A DNA stretch of 15,065 nt, taken from NCBI GenBank assembly GCA_964450725.1, contig CAYVGO010000055.1, forward strand, positions 1-15,065, written 5' to 3'. Origin of the DNA: CAYVGO01 sp964450725 (GTDB lineage: Bacteria > Bacteroidota > Bacteroidia > Bacteroidales > UBA932). The position numbers were made by a program, and so were the translations under genes. Every line of letters begins with the position of its first letter. Within the stretch, counting starts at the first letter, position 1. The notes under the pieces were generated by a model. That model was not told where the DNA came from. It did not search any database and saw only the letters and a program-made list of their open reading frames with translations. Shown here piece after piece: positions 14,932-15,065 of the stretch.

Positions 14932-15065
14932 ATGAAAAAAAATCTCTTTTTCTTTAGTGTATTCGTTTGCATGTTACTTTTTTCTTCTTCCTGTAAAAAG
15001 AAAGAAACCTGTAAACAATGTGGCTGGTATGATAAAACTACCAATAACCAAATCGGAACTTTGGA
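14932..15065 (+). CDS. Small lipoprotein, start only (cut by window edge)
   Basis: Forty-four codons are visible before the window ends. The N-terminus KKNLFFFSVFVCMLLFSSSC is a lipoprotein signal with a serine-rich lipobox and acceptor C21. It is followed by a basic stretch (KKKE) and a CKQC motif (C27, C30), then GWYDKTTNN. I do not recognise the family. It follows GH88 by 165 bases on the same strand. No clear TAnnTTTG lies between them, so its own promoter is unproven. The CxxC pair is unusual so near a lipidation site and might bind metal or form a disulfide, but too little is visible. Confidence 0.7.
   Translation, partial: MKKNLFFFSVFVCMLLFSSSCKKKETCKQCGWYDKTTNNQIGTL

Overview
The window looks like chromosomal DNA from a member of the Bacteroidota, probably Bacteroidales. 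The base composition is AT-rich. Promoters follow the Bacteroidota pattern (TTG, about 19-20 bases, then TAnnTTTG). Start codons lack clear Shine-Dalgarno sequences. One large exported protein ends in a type IX secretion sorting tail, and ParC is of the Bacteroidota type. The assembly is a draft: a run of exactly 100 N interrupts one tandem repeat. Species cannot be named from the sequence alone.

Layout. (1) Bases 1-420 hold a 21-bp tandem array that runs off the left edge, followed by a short inverted repeat. (2) Bases 421-6571 hold six minus-strand genes, transcribed from right to left: an inactive M23 (LytM-like) membrane protein, dxr, rseP, asd, a YbbR-domain protein and coaE. They are tightly packed (gaps 2, 9, 51, 66 and 32 bases), with one strong hairpin between asd and ybbR. 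(3) Bases 6572-6805 are a divergent promoter region; the parC promoter contains a perfect 8-bp inverted repeat. (4) parC runs on the plus strand to 9529. (5) Bases 9530-10134 are a convergent intergenic region with a 42-bp tandem repeat and the assembly gap. (6) A 974-residue minus-strand surface protein combines GLUG repeats, a Listeria-Bacteroides repeat domain, four tandem fibronectin-III-like modules and a T9SS tail. (7) Bases 13060-13575 are a regulatory region with a good promoter and twin palindromes in the leader. (8) A GH88-family unsaturated glucuronyl hydrolase lipoprotein follows. (9) The start of a second small lipoprotein is cut by the right edge.

The six-gene block is housekeeping with an envelope theme. 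Dxr makes isoprenoid precursors (including the undecaprenyl carrier), Asd makes the precursor of diaminopimelate, RseP is an inner-membrane protease, and the M23 relative probably has a cell-wall scaffold or regulatory role. CoaE completes coenzyme A. The right third is accessory: an exported adhesin-like protein and a glycosaminoglycan- or polysaccharide-degrading lipoprotein. I see no phage, CRISPR, transposase, toxin-antitoxin or RNA gene. The least explained parts are non-coding: the two palindrome-bearing tandem arrays with a shared 42-bp periodicity, and the palindromes around the parC and GH88 promoters.
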